Notes under the pieces: model-generated
What the model was told of the DNA's origin: nothing
What the model saw: only the letters and a program-made list of their open reading frames with translations
The model's database searches: none
Position numbers and translations under genes: made by a program
From: Rufibacter latericius
GTDB lineage: Bacteria; Bacteroidota; Bacteroidia; Cytophagales; Hymenobacteraceae
Assembly (NCBI RefSeq): GCF_003721515.1
Contig: NZ_RJJD01000008.1
Coordinates: 916,410 to 980,409, forward strand
Length of the DNA: 64,000 bases
Reading direction: 5' to 3'
Shown: in pieces, positions 45,621-54,437 of the stretch
How positions within the stretch are numbered: position 1 is the stretch's first letter
Layout of the letters: each line of letters opens with the position of its first letter

Positions 45621-46895
45621 ATGATGACCTTCACCCGCTGGCTTTCCTTTCTTCTCCTACTGATTTCTGTTACAGCGAATGCCCAGGATCTGGCGCGGGT
45701 TCGCCAAACCATCTCCGATCTCTCCGCTCCTGCGCTGCACGGCCGTGGGTACGCCTTCAAGGGCGATAGCCTGGCGGCCAATTACCTGCAAAAACAGTTT
45801 GAGTCCATTGGCCTGCGCTCCTTCACACCCAACTACAAACAGTCGTTTACGCTTCCGGTCAATATTCTGGAAAACCGCCTTCAACTAGAGATAGACGGCA
45901 AAGCCCTGGTACCCGGCGTTGATTTCATAGCCCACGCCGCCACCGGGGCAGGCTCCGGTGAAGGAAGAGTCTACGACATTGACACGTTAATCTTGAAAGA
46001 TGTAGACGTGGCCCAGCAGTTCCTGACCAATAACCTGCGCAACAAAGTACTGGTGGTCTACCAGCGGCATTTGCAGGAGCTACTTTCGTTGCCTGAACCG
46101 TTCCAGCCGCAACTCAAAAGCGTAGCCGCCGTGATTGTACGCCAACCCGGCCCTAAGCTGATGGGCACTGTACGCGGCGAGCAACTGCCCTTCCCGGTCC
46201 TGGAGGTGCTGGAGAAATCCTGGCCTAAAAAAGCGAAGAAAGTCACCTTCGCGGTAGATGCCCGGCTAGAGCCCCAGTACCAAAGCCAGAACATCATCGG
46301 GTTTGTACCGGGCAAAGTGAAACCAGATTCGTTTGTAGTAGTGACGGCTCATTATGACCATCTAGGCCACCAAGGGAAAAGCCTGTATTTCCCTGGCGCG
46401 CACGACAATGCCAGCGGCACGGCCATGTTACTGGAACTCGCCCGCCACTACGCCCAACCCCAGAATGCCCCGGATTTCTCCATCGCTTTCATGGCCTTCG
46501 CCGGGGAAGAGGCAGGTCTGGTGGGTTCCCGTTTTTACACCGAAAACCCACTTTTCCCCTTGAACAAAATCAAATTCCTGCTGAACCTAGACTTGATGAG
46601 CACCGGCGAGGAAGGAATGATGGTGGTGAACGGCAGTGTCTATCCTAAGCAATTTGCGCTTCTACAAAGCCTGAATCAACAGCACGGGTATCTTTCCCAA
46701 ATCAAGAGCCGCGGCAAAGCAGCCAACTCAGACCATTATTTTTTCTCAGAGAAAGGTGTACCCGCTTTTTTCTTCTACACGCTGGGCGGCACCACCACCG
46801 AGTACCACCACCCCAACGACAAAGCCGAAACGCTTCCGCTAACCAAATTCAAAGAGGTCATGGCTTTGATCCAAGGCTTCATCAAAGCGCTATAG
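45621..46895 (+). CDS. Secreted M28 family metallopeptidase
   Basis: A 424-residue protein from the ATG at 45621 (MMTFTRWLSFLLLL), signal peptide ending VTANAQ before DLARV. Zinc-site motifs of M28 are VTAHYDHLG, PGAHDNASGTAMLLELAR, FAGEEAGLVGS, NLDLMSTG and a late GTTTEYHHPNDK. A PA-like insert seems present between about residues 100 and 215. Aminopeptidase or related activity in the periplasm or outside is likely; substrate unknown. It is not the glutaminyl cyclase type (that is at 26462). The gene starts directly after the repeat copy that ends the VanZ-like gene. Confidence 0.88.
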   Translation: MMTFTRWLSFLLLLISVTANAQDLARVRQTISDLSAPALHGRGYAFKGDSLAANYLQKQFESIGLRSFTPNYKQSFTLPVNILENRLQLEIDGKALVPGVDFIAHAATGAGSGEGRVYDIDTLILKDVDVAQQFLTNNLRNKVLVVYQRHLQELLSLPEPFQPQLKSVAAVIVRQPGPKLMGTVRGEQLPFPVLEVLEKSWPKKAKKVTFAVDARLEPQYQSQNIIGFVPGKVKPDSFVVVTAHYDHLGHQGKSLYFPGAHDNASGTAMLLELARHYAQPQNAPDFSIAFMAFAGEEAGLVGSRFYTENPLFPLNKIKFLLNLDLMSTGEEGMMVVNGSVYPKQFALLQSLNQQHGYLSQIKSRGKAANSDHYFFSEKGVPAFFFYTLGGTTTEYHHPNDKAETLPLTKFKEVMALIQGFIKAL

Positions 46896-46908
46896 CCTGA
46901 AGCGAATT

Positions 46909-46947
46909 CTGTTTCTGGCCCTCTTTTCTGAAATCGGCTTAAAAGCG
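46909..46947. repeat. Palindromic repeat copy after the M28 gene
   Basis: CTGTTTCTGGCCCTCTTTTC then TGAAATCGGCTTAAAAGCG. Confidence 0.6.
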
Positions 46948-46971
46948 TTTCTAAACTTTTACACGTATCAA

Positions 46972-47002
46972 CTGCTTTTAAATTGGCCTTTAAAACAAGC
47001 AG
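46972..47002. repeat. Partial repeat copy
   Basis: CTGCTTTTAAATTGGCC then TTTAAAACAAGCAG. CTGCTTTTAAA and TTTAAAACAAGCAG pair apart from one extra base, but the centre is short. Confidence 0.4.
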
Positions 47003-47039
47003 CTTTCTAAAACCAACTTTTTGCAGTGCTACCACACAG

Positions 47040-47086
47040 AAGCGCCTCGGTGGATTTCCTTCAAAGGAGAAACCACCGAGGCGCTT
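47040..47086. terminator. Bidirectional terminator, M28/M43 genes
   Basis: A perfect 14-bp stem (47040-47053 with 47073-47086) enclosing a smaller TTTCCTT/AAGGAGA stem, between convergent genes. Confidence 0.85.
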
Positions 47087-47107
47087 TGAGTATCTGTTGT
47101 AGGATGA

Positions 47108-49216
47108 TTACTGCAGGAGGACTACTTTCCGGACCACCACACCTTTGTCGGTTTGGAGCCGGATGAGGTAGAGGCCGTTTGCCTGGTTCTGGAGGGAAAG
47201 CTGCAGCGGCTGGTTTCTCACGTGCCGAGGCGTTCTAACTTCCTGCAGCACCTTGCCTACCGCGTTACACACCTGGATGCTAGAGATAGAAGCTTCTGGT
47301 GAGTTGATGGAAAGCATACCGGTGGTAGGGTTAGGCGAAACTTTTAAGGCTTGTTGGGCCCGTTCTTCCTCGGCTCCCAACGGGTATCCGTCTACCCTGA
47401 CATCATCCAGGTACAGGTTATTCTCAAAATCAGTGATGTGCCGGAACTTGAGGAGGATGGTTTTGGAAGAGGCAAAGCTGGCCAAGTCAACCGTCTCCTG
47501 CCGCCACTGCGAAGCGGTAGGAACAAACTCCTCATCGGTGTAATACGGTGTGACCGTGGTCAACGCTTTGTCGAATTTCTGGTAGAGGCGTTGATACGTG
47601 GCTCCGCAGTCAGTAGAGGCCCAGACTTCAAGGGTATCTGAGAAATCAGTTTCTGAAAGCAGGGAGTACGCCAGCTGGAACGTTAATTTAGGCATGGCGC
47701 GGCCAGTTAAATCCAAAGGAGGCAAAATCAACTCATCCACTGCTCCATTCGCCGGATATTGGATGTTCTGCATGAAGGCCGAGGCGGTGCCTATTTTGGC
47801 TGCTTTGGTGGTACGTTGCCAGGTAAGGTCTGCGTTCGGGTTATGGATAGTCCAACCGGCGGGTGGAAAAGTAGCGCTTTCAAAACCTTCCTGCAGCGGC
47901 AGAGCGGTGCCTTGTACCTGGAAGGAAGTAGAGAGGGCATCGTTGGCGGCGTTTGCGTCTGTCGGGGAGTTGTTTCTGGAGGTTAGGGTAAACGTGACGG
48001 TGTGCGCACCAGACAAAACGGTAAGCGCGGGAATGGTAACCGTCGCATTCTGGAAGGAAGCCACGGAACCGGTCCAGTTGTAGGTTTGGGCAGGGCCGTT
48101 GTCTACGCTGTACTGAATCTGCGCCGAGGTAAGCGGCTGGCTTCCGCGGTTACGCAACACCACGGTTGGGGTGAAGGAAGTAGCACACAGAATCTTGCCC
48201 GGCGAGGTCACTTCAATTAGAGCAGCATCTAAATCAGGGACCTGAACCGCGGTGCAGCCCGGTGAGGAAAGAAGGCCCGGCCGATAGGTGGAAATCGCCT
48301 TTTGCATTACATCTTTCTGCCCGGTGGTAAACAGGTTCATGCACGCATCGTTGGTGTAGTCCATGAAGTTCATGAACATATCACTGGTGTTGTTGCAACT
48401 GGCGCTGGGGAAAACCGGGCAGCCGGTGTTCTCCGCTTCCTGGGTGGGCGTATCGCTGATCTGGTCGTCGCCGCATTCTTCATCGCCCCAGATGTGGAAA
48501 AGGTTAAGCCAGTGGCCTACTTCATGGGTGGTGGTACGCCCCAGGTTGAAAGGCTTGGATACTGTCCCTGTGGTCCCGAAGTACCGGTAATCAATGACTA
48601 CGCCATCGGTGGTAGGAGAACCAGAGTTAGGGAATTGGCTATACCCCAGCACCGATTCACTGGCGGCAAATCTCACCACCCAAATGTTCAGGTACTGGCT
48701 TGTGTTCCAGGCCGCCTTTCCGCCGCTGGCGGCAAACTTCATGGCGTCGTCAACCTTGAAAGTGGTGTTGTTGGTTTTGGTGCGGGTGATGCCGGTGGTA
48801 GGTTCCCCGTCAGGAGTGCGCTGGGCCAGGCAAAACTCAATCTCGGCATCGGCGGCCACCCCTTTGAAGGCATTGGGCGTTTTGTCAGTATCGGTGTTCA
48901 ACCGCCGGAAGTCTTTGTTCAGGACCGCGATCTGGGATTTGATCTGGGCGTCTGAAATATTCTGCGCATCGGTGTTATAGACTACGTGCACTACCACCGG
49001 AATAGTGACCACTCCGCCCAAAACCCGTTTCTCGAAAGGGTTTTTCACGCCGGAGCCTGCTGCCTTGGCCTGCTGCTGCAACTGGGCACGCAGGTTGGGC
49101 CGCTCGCGTTCCAGGCGCTTCACATTCTCCATGGTTCCGCAAGTGCGGGTCTGGCCAAGGGCTATGCTAAGGCTTGAAACAAAAAGAAGAAAAACAGCGA
49201 GTAGTTTTCGGGCCAT
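47108..49216 (-). CDS. M43 (pappalysin-like) metalloprotease with T9SS tail
   Basis: A 702-residue protein. Signal peptide ends SIALG before QTRTCG. The catalytic motif is HEVGHWLNLFH (His231, Glu232, His235, His241), followed by IWGDEECGDDQISDTP, and the Met-turn region FMNFMDYTND, as in M43B enzymes. After it come a CARDB-like beta domain (about 330-430), a jelly-roll or MAM-like domain (about 435-610) and a T9SS type A tail (LKVSPNPTTGMLSIN...ANGLYLIRLQ...VRKVVLLQ). It should be exported by T9SS and fixed at the surface or released. Confidence 0.92.
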   Translation of the reverse strand: MARKLLAVFLLFVSSLSIALGQTRTCGTMENVKRLERERPNLRAQLQQQAKAAGSGVKNPFEKRVLGGVVTIPVVVHVVYNTDAQNISDAQIKSQIAVLNKDFRRLNTDTDKTPNAFKGVAADAEIEFCLAQRTPDGEPTTGITRTKTNNTTFKVDDAMKFAASGGKAAWNTSQYLNIWVVRFAASESVLGYSQFPNSGSPTTDGVVIDYRYFGTTGTVSKPFNLGRTTTHEVGHWLNLFHIWGDEECGDDQISDTPTQEAENTGCPVFPSASCNNTSDMFMNFMDYTNDACMNLFTTGQKDVMQKAISTYRPGLLSSPGCTAVQVPDLDAALIEVTSPGKILCATSFTPTVVLRNRGSQPLTSAQIQYSVDNGPAQTYNWTGSVASFQNATVTIPALTVLSGAHTVTFTLTSRNNSPTDANAANDALSTSFQVQGTALPLQEGFESATFPPAGWTIHNPNADLTWQRTTKAAKIGTASAFMQNIQYPANGAVDELILPPLDLTGRAMPKLTFQLAYSLLSETDFSDTLEVWASTDCGATYQRLYQKFDKALTTVTPYYTDEEFVPTASQWRQETVDLASFASSKTILLKFRHITDFENNLYLDDVRVDGYPLGAEEERAQQALKVSPNPTTGMLSINSPEASISSIQVCNAVGKVLQEVRTPRHVRNQPLQLSLQNQANGLYLIRLQTDKGVVVRKVVLLQ

Positions 49217-49223
49217 GGATGTA

Positions 49224-49262
49224 CGCTTTGAGATGATTTTCAGGAAAACAGGCCCAAAACAG
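49224..49262. repeat. Palindromic repeat copy between the M43 gene and yicC
   Basis: CGCTTTGAGATGATTTTCAG then GAAAACAGGCCCAAAACAG. The right arm is nearly consensus. Its edge is 8 bases from the M43 start and 5 bases from the yicC stop. Confidence 0.8.
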
Positions 49263-49266
49263 TCTC

Positions 49267-50151
49267 TTACAGAATGTTGTTCAGTTGTTCTTTGATCTTC
49301 TCCAGTTCTTCTTTCATCTCTACCACCAAGTGCTGGATGGTGGCGTCATTGGCTTTGGAACCGATGGTGTTGATCTCCCTCCCTATTTCCTGAGAAATGA
49401 ACGCCAGTTTCTTACCGGTTGGTTCAGGCAGATAGACGGTCTCGGTAAAATAATGCAGGTGATTGACCAGGCGCACCTTTTCTTCGGCAATGTCCAGTTT
49501 CTCAATGTAGTAGATCATCTCCTGCTCAAACCGGTTCTGGTTGAAACTCTCAGACGAACTGATCTCGCTCAAATGCCCTTGGATGCGTTGCTTTATCTGC
49601 TCCACCCGCGTAGGATCGTGTTTGTCTACCTCGGCCAACAGTATGCGGATGCGGTCAATGTAAGAGATAATCTCGGTGGTGAGCGCCTTGCCTTCATCGG
49701 CCCGGAAGGTGTTGAACTTGTCAATGGCTTCCTGCAACAACGGCTGCACCTGCTCCCAGGCAATTTCCTCGGTTTTGGGGTCTTCTGCGGTTTCTGCCTG
49801 TAAAACGTCAGGCATATGCAGGGCCAACCTAAACAGATCCGGCGACTGGGCGCCCAGCGCAAGGGCTGCTTGTTCAATCTCGCGGTAGTACTGCGTCAGG
49901 AGCTCGGTGTTGATTCTGCTGCGTGAGGCGTTGGCTTTGTTTCGGCTGACCTCAATGGTAAGATTGATCTTGCCGCGCACCAGGCTTTTCCCTATCAGAT
50001 TCCTGATCTCCAGTTCTTTGTCAGACAAACTGCGCGGGATGCGCAGGCTCAGGTCCATGGATTTTGAGTTTAGCGATTTCAGCTCAATGCTGACCATAGA
50101 ACCTTCTGTCTCTAGGTGGGCAGCCCCAAACCCGGTCATGGATAAAAGCAT
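49267..50151 (-). CDS. yicC: YicC/YloC family endoribonuclease
   Basis: A 294-residue protein with the YicC N-terminal start MLLSMTGFGAAHLETEGSM, the SLNSKSMDLSLRIP segment and the C-terminal DUF1732 block FLSQEIGREINTIGSKAND...VVEMKEELEKIKEQLNN. YicC of E. coli and B. subtilis YloC are metal-dependent endoribonucleases; the same activity is likely. Length is standard. It is upstream of the M43 gene on the same strand but with a repeat copy in between, so joint transcription is uncertain. Confidence 0.93.
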   Translation of the reverse strand: MLLSMTGFGAAHLETEGSMVSIELKSLNSKSMDLSLRIPRSLSDKELEIRNLIGKSLVRGKINLTIEVSRNKANASRSRINTELLTQYYREIEQAALALGAQSPDLFRLALHMPDVLQAETAEDPKTEEIAWEQVQPLLQEAIDKFNTFRADEGKALTTEIISYIDRIRILLAEVDKHDPTRVEQIKQRIQGHLSEISSSESFNQNRFEQEMIYYIEKLDIAEEKVRLVNHLHYFTETVYLPEPTGKKLAFISQEIGREINTIGSKANDATIQHLVVEMKEELEKIKEQLNNIL

Positions 50152-50271
50152 AAATACGTGTGTAAGGTAAAGTGTTGAAAAGTAAATTTATGAAAAAAGT
50201 GCCACTCTCTCCCTATCTTGCCAACTGCGGTTTCTGAGGGGCTTTCCTTTATGAAGCTCAGGTATTTTCTT

Positions 50272-50279
50272 TATCTTTG
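50272..50279 (+). promoter_or_regulatory. -7-like element 4 bases before purQ
   Basis: TATCTTTG, then CGCT, then ATG. The -33 TTG is missing at the right distance (TAT instead). Confidence 0.45.
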
Positions 50280-50283
50280 CGCT

Positions 50284-50976
50284 ATGAAATTTGGAGTTGT
50301 CGTTTTCCCGGGGTCCAACTGTGACCAGGATGTCATTGATGCGTTGCAACACACTACCCAAAAGGAAGTTGTCAGGCTGTGGCACAAAGACCATGATTTG
50401 CAGAACTGTGATTTCATAGTGCTGCCAGGAGGTTTCTCTTATGGTGATTATCTGCGGTCGGGCGCAATTGCCCGTTTCTCGCCTATCATGCAGGAAGTGG
50501 TGAAATTCGCCAATTCCGGCGGGTACGTTTGGGGAATCTGCAATGGTTTCCAGATCTTGACGGAGGCTGGCCTGTTGCCAGGCGCTCTGTTGCGCAACAC
50601 CAGCCAGCAGTTCATCTGCCAGAACGTGTACATTACCCCTGAGAACAACGAAGCCCTGCCTACGGCTTTGTTAGAACCTGGCAAAGCCTACAAAATTCCG
50701 ATTGCCCACGGAGAAGGCCGGTTTCACGCCGATGCCGATACCCTCAAGCAACTGGAGGACAATGGCCAGATTATGTTCCGCTACTGCGATGCCAACGGTG
50801 AGGTAAACGAGTACTGTAACTGTAATGGAAGCTTGCTTAACATTGCCGGGGTCAGCAACAAAAACAAAAACGTATTCGGCATGATGCCGCACCCAGAGCG
50901 GGCAGTAGACGCAGACCTGAACAACACCGATGGACGTCTCCTGTTCGAGTCACTTTTACAGGCCGTACAAGCATAA
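50284..50976 (+). CDS. purQ: Phosphoribosylformylglycinamidine synthase, glutaminase subunit
   Basis: A 230-residue class I glutaminase that feeds ammonia to PurL in step four of purine synthesis. Catalytic Cys86 lies in VWGICNGFQIL; His203 and Glu205 in MMPHPERAVDA. The start MKFGVVVFPGSNCDQD at 50284 is the family start; an in-frame Met at 50218 is rejected because the added residues run across the TATCTTTG element. purS lies at 56967 and purL is not in the window, so the three-subunit form of the enzyme is used with its genes dispersed. Confidence 0.96.
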   Translation: MKFGVVVFPGSNCDQDVIDALQHTTQKEVVRLWHKDHDLQNCDFIVLPGGFSYGDYLRSGAIARFSPIMQEVVKFANSGGYVWGICNGFQILTEAGLLPGALLRNTSQQFICQNVYITPENNEALPTALLEPGKAYKIPIAHGEGRFHADADTLKQLEDNGQIMFRYCDANGEVNEYCNCNGSLLNIAGVSNKNKNVFGMMPHPERAVDADLNNTDGRLLFESLLQAVQA

Positions 50977-51020
50977 CCTATTCTTTTTCGGAGAAACCCG
51001 ATTGGTCGGTTAACTAATAC

Positions 51021-51048
51021 GATGCCTCTCTGGAAACAGGGAGGCATT
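51021..51048 (+). terminator. Hairpin after purQ
   Basis: GATGCCTC (51021-51028) pairs with GAGGCATT (51041-51048), followed by a T-rich stretch. The 22 bases at 51024-51045 are nearly the reverse complement of 51131-51152. Confidence 0.55.
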
Positions 51049-51049
51049 C

Positions 51050-51089
51050 TTATTTTTAGGCTACTTTGGGGAAAACGGCCCCTAAACGC
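51050..51089. repeat. Palindromic repeat copy downstream of purQ
   Basis: TTATTTTTAGGCTACTTTGG then GGAAAACGGCCCCTAAACGC. Confidence 0.65.
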
Positions 51090-51116
51090 TTTTGCCCTCA
51101 ATAAAAGCATTTCTAA

Positions 51117-51166
51117 CTATAAAACAGAAGGCCTCCCTGTTTCCAAGGAGGCCTTCTGTTTTATAG
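51117..51166. terminator. Strong bidirectional terminator between convergent genes
   Basis: A perfect 20-bp stem (51117-51136 with 51147-51166) and a 10-base loop with AAAA/TTTT near the base. It serves purQ and the minus-strand propeller/barrel gene. Confidence 0.88.
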
Positions 51167-51195
51167 GTGTTTTCTGGAAATCAGCCCTGAAATGC
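51158..51195. repeat. Palindromic repeat copy next to the terminator
   Basis: GTTTTATAGGTGTTTTCTGG then AAATCAGCCCTGAAATGC. It overlaps the terminator's right arm. Confidence 0.6.
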
Positions 51196-51218
51196 TTTCT
51201 GGTTATTGATGTCGATCA

Positions 51219-54200
51219 TTAGAAGTCATAGCCCATGGAGAAGTAGAACTTAGGTCCTTCGCGCCGTAGGTTACGCTCACCCCAGGCCATATCAAAACGA
51301 CCGTAGACGCCCAACAAAGTAGTTCTGGCCCCGAAACCGTAGCCGTACATGAACGGGTTCCGGAAGTTGCGTACAATCACCTCAAACGGAGGTCTAGGTA
51401 CCGGTTGCGTATTCACCGAGTTATCGTCACTGAACGGGTTTCCGCTGTTGTAGGCGGTTCCGGCATCGAAGAAGCCTACCATTTCCAGGTTCCGGAAGAA
51501 GCCCGAGTTGATCGGTCCTTCAAACAGGTACTGGAACAGCGGCAGGCGGAGTTCTGAGTTCCAGAGCACATAACGCGTTCCGTTACGGGCGTTGTAGTTG
51601 AACCCGCGCAACGGGGTAGAGAAATCAAGGTAGAAGAAATCGGCCGGGGTGGAGTTGTTGTCATAGACCACGGTGCTGTCCTCAGACGCATTGATCCAGT
51701 TGTCTACCCCACCCAACAAGTATTTCTTTGGGGACGGACCGAAGGAATGACCGTAGCTTAACCGGTTCGCCCACACAAACTCACGGTGGATTTTTTGGTA
51801 GTGGCGTAAGTCCACGTAGAATTTCCCGAATCCGTTTTGCTTTTCCCCAATACCGTACATGCGGGTAATGCCTACTTTCATGCGGGTTCCTTCGCGCATG
51901 TTCATGCCGGTCACCACTGAGTTATCAAATACCAACTCTCCTCCTATCCCGGCGAAGTCCATCACTAAATCTGGCTCAGAGAAGTTCTCGATGACAGTAT
52001 AGCGGATGTTAGAATAACGGGGCAGGATTTTCACGCTCAGGGCATTGGTCAGCGGATAGCTGAAGGCCGGTAGAATCTCATGCTTGCCTAACCGCCGGAT
52101 GGTAGCCCCGCTGGCCAGATACACACTCTGCTTCTGATAACCAATGCGGTAATCATAGCGGTTTTTTAGGTTGGAGTACTCGGCGTAGAAGTTGGTGGTC
52201 TGGAGATCGGTTAAGGCGAACACCCCACCTCTTATGCGGTAATCCTCAAACAAATCGGCCATGCCCACTTCCATCACAAACCCGAAGCCCAGCAGCGGAT
52301 CTGCGTGAATAGAGGTAATGAGATTATTTACGCTGAACCGAAGATCATAAGGCCGTGGGTAATTCAACACCAGGGAGTCTGGTGTGTTCATGGCCATGAT
52401 GGTCTTAGGCTTAGGGGTTGTTGCCGGCTTGGTGGGTGCGGTAGCAACAACGGTACTATCCGTGGCAGTACTGTCGGTGGAAACCCCGGCTACTTGGTTT
52501 GCCTGTACGGCCGCCAGAGAGTCGGCGGTGGCTCTGGCGGCAAGGGCCGCGGCTATCCGGGCGTTCTCCTGCTGGATGCGGCGCTGCAGATGGCCTTCCA
52601 GTACTTGTTGCCGTTTCGTTTTGAAGGCTTGCTGCCCGATGAGCGGCAATGGCGAGTTAGGGTACCAATACAGGTATTCTTTGGCTCGGTCATTGGCCAC
52701 AAACGTGAGGTTGCCCGTACGCACGTTGTAGTCATAGGTCTTGATGTTTTGCCGGAAATCGGTTACCCTAGAGATGACACCGGTTTTGACATTATGCCGA
52801 TACAACGACCGGATACCGGTTTCCTCGCCTAGGTACATAATCTCTTCCTCGGAAATCCCGATGGGCATGAGTTCGTTGGAAGGTGTGTACGTCAATTGCC
52901 AGAAACGGCTTTGGGTGTTGTTCGGGTCAAAAAGGTAAATATCGAAATTGTTGGTAACTGCCGTGAACTTGGCCCGGCTGGACTGCAAGGAATCTGCAAG
53001 CCGGTTAGAGCTGAACACAATCTGATTGCTGGCTCCCGGTAAAAACGAAGGGTTCAGGTCATCGAATATATCATTGGTCAACTGGCGCACCAACCGACCG
53101 TTGCGGTACAGGAACAGGTCACTCTGGCCATTCTTGACAGCACTCAAGACCATCAGTTGACCGTCTTCGGAGAAGTCCAGCCCGGCTACCTGACTGTAGG
53201 CGTTTAGCGAAAGCACATCGTTGGATTTCCCCAACAGACTCTTCACGGTGGCTACGCCCGGAATGTAGCGTTTGCCCGCCTCCTGCAATTTGAGTTGCAG
53301 TTTGCCGCGCCGCACATCAGAAATACCCAACTGGGACTCTGCTCGCCAGGACAACAGCGGCACGGTGGGGTCAATTTCCTGGTTGGGCATTTTATAGCCG
53401 CCCCGGTACACCATGCGTTGGTTTTTAGAAGCCAGGTCACGGATGTATACTTTGTAGGCACCCCGGTCATAAATAACAAAAGCCAGTTTTTGGCCGCTGG
53501 GGCTTAAGGCCGGCTCTGAGTACAGGAACTGCCGGGCGTTGCTTTTCTTGATCTTATTGTCTTTGCTCGGTGAAGCCATGGAGCCTTCGGCAAAGGTGTT
53601 CATCTGGGTGTAGTAGGCAAACCAGTCGCGCATGAACCGCTTGTAGGGCATGTTCAGGCTACTGGCAATCCCAACTTCAATGTCGCGGGTGATGCGGGTA
53701 AGGTTCAGGATGTTCTGGATGGCTGCGGTGCCGTGGCGCTCAGTGATGTAGTTCCAGATGGATTGTCCGGTGACGCGCTGGTTGCGGGCAAACAGAGGAT
53801 CGGGACGTCTTCCGCCCGTTTTCTGAATCATGTCGCGCATGTAGTCGTCCATCTCCACGCTCCAACCTTCAGCCAGGTAAGCGGCGCAACCAGACACAAA
53901 CCACTCGGGCAGGCGCAGCAGGTAATTGCTTTGAATTACTTCCTTAAGGCTACCGCCGTACATCATGTCTGAAAGCAGCAACTCAGAGATACGGTAGGTC
54001 ATCTGGCGCTTCAGCTCAGTCTGGGAGCCTTCAAAGGCCACCTCAATCTTGCTTTTCACAAACAAGGCATCGTTCCCGCCTTTATACGGATCATCTATCA
54101 ACCCTACATTGCTCTGCTTCATGTCTGAGACAGAGTTGTACATGATGATGGTGATTTTGGAGTAAGGATAGTACCCGATGAGCGAGGTAATGCGCTTCAG

Positions 54201-54437
54201 TTCCCGCTCGGCGTGCTCGGCGGCGTGGCGGGCCAGTTCGCGGCCGTCCTGCGAGAAGTAGATGTTGAAGTTCTGGGTACTGTAGTATTGCCAGTTAAAC
54301 CGCTTGTACTGGATCCGGTTCTGCCCGAAATCATCTGGGGCAGTTGCCTGTCCGAAGGTCATGCTAGGTACTCCTAAGCAAAGGAGCAACACAAGAAACC
54401 GGCACACATGTAAGAAGCGAGTAGAGAGTTGACTCAT
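51219..54437 (-). CDS. Peptidase-MA-like/TolB-propeller/beta-barrel surface protein
   Basis: A 1072-residue protein from the Met at 54437 (MSQLSTRFLHVCRFLVLLLC), signal peptide ending SMTFGQ. Residues about 40-290 resemble the peptidase-MA fold (LLRLPEWFVSGCAAYLAEGWS) but no HExxH is seen, so it is probably inactive. About 300-600 are TolB/WD40-like repeats (SEPALSPSGQKLAFV, DGQLMVLSA, NQIVFSSNRL). An Ala/Thr-rich linker precedes a C-terminal half made of beta-barrel strands ending KFYFSMGYDF, a terminal Phe as in outer-membrane proteins. Its ATG overlaps the stop of the FAD oxidase gene (ATGA). Function unknown; outer-membrane location is inferred. Confidence 0.85.
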   Translation of the reverse strand: MSQLSTRFLHVCRFLVLLLCLGVPSMTFGQATAPDDFGQNRIQYKRFNWQYYSTQNFNIYFSQDGRELARHAAEHAERELKRITSLIGYYPYSKITIIMYNSVSDMKQSNVGLIDDPYKGGNDALFVKSKIEVAFEGSQTELKRQMTYRISELLLSDMMYGGSLKEVIQSNYLLRLPEWFVSGCAAYLAEGWSVEMDDYMRDMIQKTGGRRPDPLFARNQRVTGQSIWNYITERHGTAAIQNILNLTRITRDIEVGIASSLNMPYKRFMRDWFAYYTQMNTFAEGSMASPSKDNKIKKSNARQFLYSEPALSPSGQKLAFVIYDRGAYKVYIRDLASKNQRMVYRGGYKMPNQEIDPTVPLLSWRAESQLGISDVRRGKLQLKLQEAGKRYIPGVATVKSLLGKSNDVLSLNAYSQVAGLDFSEDGQLMVLSAVKNGQSDLFLYRNGRLVRQLTNDIFDDLNPSFLPGASNQIVFSSNRLADSLQSSRAKFTAVTNNFDIYLFDPNNTQSRFWQLTYTPSNELMPIGISEEEIMYLGEETGIRSLYRHNVKTGVISRVTDFRQNIKTYDYNVRTGNLTFVANDRAKEYLYWYPNSPLPLIGQQAFKTKRQQVLEGHLQRRIQQENARIAAALAARATADSLAAVQANQVAGVSTDSTATDSTVVATAPTKPATTPKPKTIMAMNTPDSLVLNYPRPYDLRFSVNNLITSIHADPLLGFGFVMEVGMADLFEDYRIRGGVFALTDLQTTNFYAEYSNLKNRYDYRIGYQKQSVYLASGATIRRLGKHEILPAFSYPLTNALSVKILPRYSNIRYTVIENFSEPDLVMDFAGIGGELVFDNSVVTGMNMREGTRMKVGITRMYGIGEKQNGFGKFYVDLRHYQKIHREFVWANRLSYGHSFGPSPKKYLLGGVDNWINASEDSTVVYDNNSTPADFFYLDFSTPLRGFNYNARNGTRYVLWNSELRLPLFQYLFEGPINSGFFRNLEMVGFFDAGTAYNSGNPFSDDNSVNTQPVPRPPFEVIVRNFRNPFMYGYGFGARTTLLGVYGRFDMAWGERNLRREGPKFYFSMGYDF

